Assembly: GCA_033782935.1 (NCBI GenBank)
Contig: JAWQEG010001234.1
Coordinates: forward strand, 1,248,501-1,312,500
DNA length: 64,000 nucleotides
DNA from: Petrolisthes cinctipes
Taxonomy: Eukaryota > Arthropoda > Malacostraca > Decapoda > Porcellanidae
Reading direction: 5' to 3'
The position numbers and the translations under genes are program-made. The notes beneath the pieces are model-generated. The model was not told the DNA's origin and ran no database searches. It was given only the letters and a program-made list of their open reading frames with translations. Position 1 is the first letter of the stretch. Each line of letters starts with the position of its first letter. Below are positions 63,946-64,000 of this stretch, in pieces.

Positions 63946-64000
63946 TAGGCATGTACAGATATTGACTTTGGGCACCTAAAATATCGATTTTCAGCATGTT
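63946..64000 (+). repeat. Fused monomer truncated by the window end
   Basis: After the normal 'gagtaggcatgtacagat' the sequence continues as 'attgactttgggcacc', a phrase that normally lies some 90 bp later. The region between, including 'cgcttctggga' and the TTTTCGGG box, is missing. Both parts are satellite; the rest of the unit lies outside the window. Confidence 0.85.

Larger units (their letters stand above)
1..64000. repeat. Continuous satellite DNA array, ~177-bp monomer and shortened variants
   Basis: Every part of the window is made of one monomer family repeated head to tail. Marker phrases such as 'gtacagatcgcttctggga', 'aaaatatcgaattttcggg', 'gcatgttttgggcc' and 'gagtaggcatgtacag' recur every 146-177 bp in the same order and on the same strand throughout. 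I see no inversion, unique spacer, transposable element or gene. Spacing of the 'tagg' marker takes only a few values: 175-179, 146-150 and 156-160 bp, with rare exceptions of 173, 184 and 118 bp. One typical monomer has 69 G+C in 176 bases. Both window ends lie inside monomers, so the array is longer than 64 kb. Satellites of this unit size often occupy centromeres or heterochromatin, but nothing here proves that role. Confidence 0.98.
53232..64000. repeat. Block E: heterogeneous satellite without extended higher-order repeat
   Basis: About 64 monomers, mostly L with interspersed S3, S1 and rare S2. Neighbouring monomers differ by many substitutions and small indels. Apart from one 511-bp duplication I see no long-range order. 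Some variants of blocks C and D persist ('ttctaactaggag'), but 'tgttgagcgtgaattt' and 'cagccgatgtatgcac' are gone. One-off defects are concentrated here: a 118-bp monomer, a 7-bp insertion and a monomer fusion. Confidence 0.88.

Noticed and set aside
1..64000. Human alpha satellite (171 bp) or well-known plant centromere repeats of 155-180 bp
   Set aside because: The monomer length is in the range, but none of the sequence motifs I associate with those families is present. A database search would be needed to name the family.
1..64000. CRISPR array or bacterial repeat cluster
   Set aside because: There are no unique spacers: the whole unit is repeated. Units of 147-177 bp in nested higher-order repeats are typical of eukaryotic satellites.
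1..64000. Ribosomal, tRNA or other RNA genes, LTR elements, telomere repeats
   Set aside because: Scanning both strands by eye I saw only satellite monomers. No terminal repeats, poly-A tails, conserved rRNA segments or TTAGGG/TTTAGGG runs were found.

Overview
The whole 64-kb window is a single eukaryotic satellite-DNA array. I count roughly 385 head-to-tail monomers, all in the same orientation, with no gene, RNA gene, transposon, telomere repeat or unique sequence between them. The array runs off both ends of the window. The full monomer is 176-177 bp and about 39% GC (counted by hand on one typical monomer). Size, tandem arrangement and higher-order structure resemble centromeric or pericentromeric satellites of plants and animals. 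I do not recognise the family or species. It lacks the hallmarks I would expect of human alpha satellite, including a CENP-B box. A centromeric role is an inference.

Monomers fall into four length classes, one intact and three with fixed internal deletions. In my numbering, base 1 is the g of the conserved 'gtacagatcg'. L is intact (176-177 bp). S1 (147 bp) lacks bases ~68-96. S2 (146 bp) lacks bases ~79-108. S3 (156-158 bp) lacks bases ~147-164. For coordinates I start each monomer at the conserved 'tagg' of 'gagtaggcatgtacag'.

The order of length classes and the private variants divide the window into five blocks. Block A (1-18794) has a 23-monomer, 3,666-bp higher-order repeat (HOR) built largely on an L-S1-S1 trimer of 471 bp. 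It has about four rearranged copies and a partial fifth. Block B (18795-21291) is a junction without an HOR. Block C (21292-40074) has an 8-monomer, 1,334-bp HOR and a 5-monomer, 805-bp derivative, shuffled with irregular monomers; one stretch of about 4.3 kb recurs 11.65 kb away. Block D (40075-53231) has a 13-monomer, 2,171-bp HOR, a 14-monomer 2,328-bp version and truncated copies. Block E (53232-64000) is the most heterogeneous, with only one short local duplication and several one-off broken monomers.

Many open reading frames exist, up to 275 codons, nearly all on the minus strand. They are by-products of the repeat: all three minus frames of the same monomer are open, and their translations merely reiterate the monomer. 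I therefore annotate no coding sequence. The points of interest are the HOR architecture, the recurrent deletions, and two dyad symmetries in the monomer, one of which keeps its symmetry through a paired base change. All counts and comparisons were made by eye; no alignment or database search was run.
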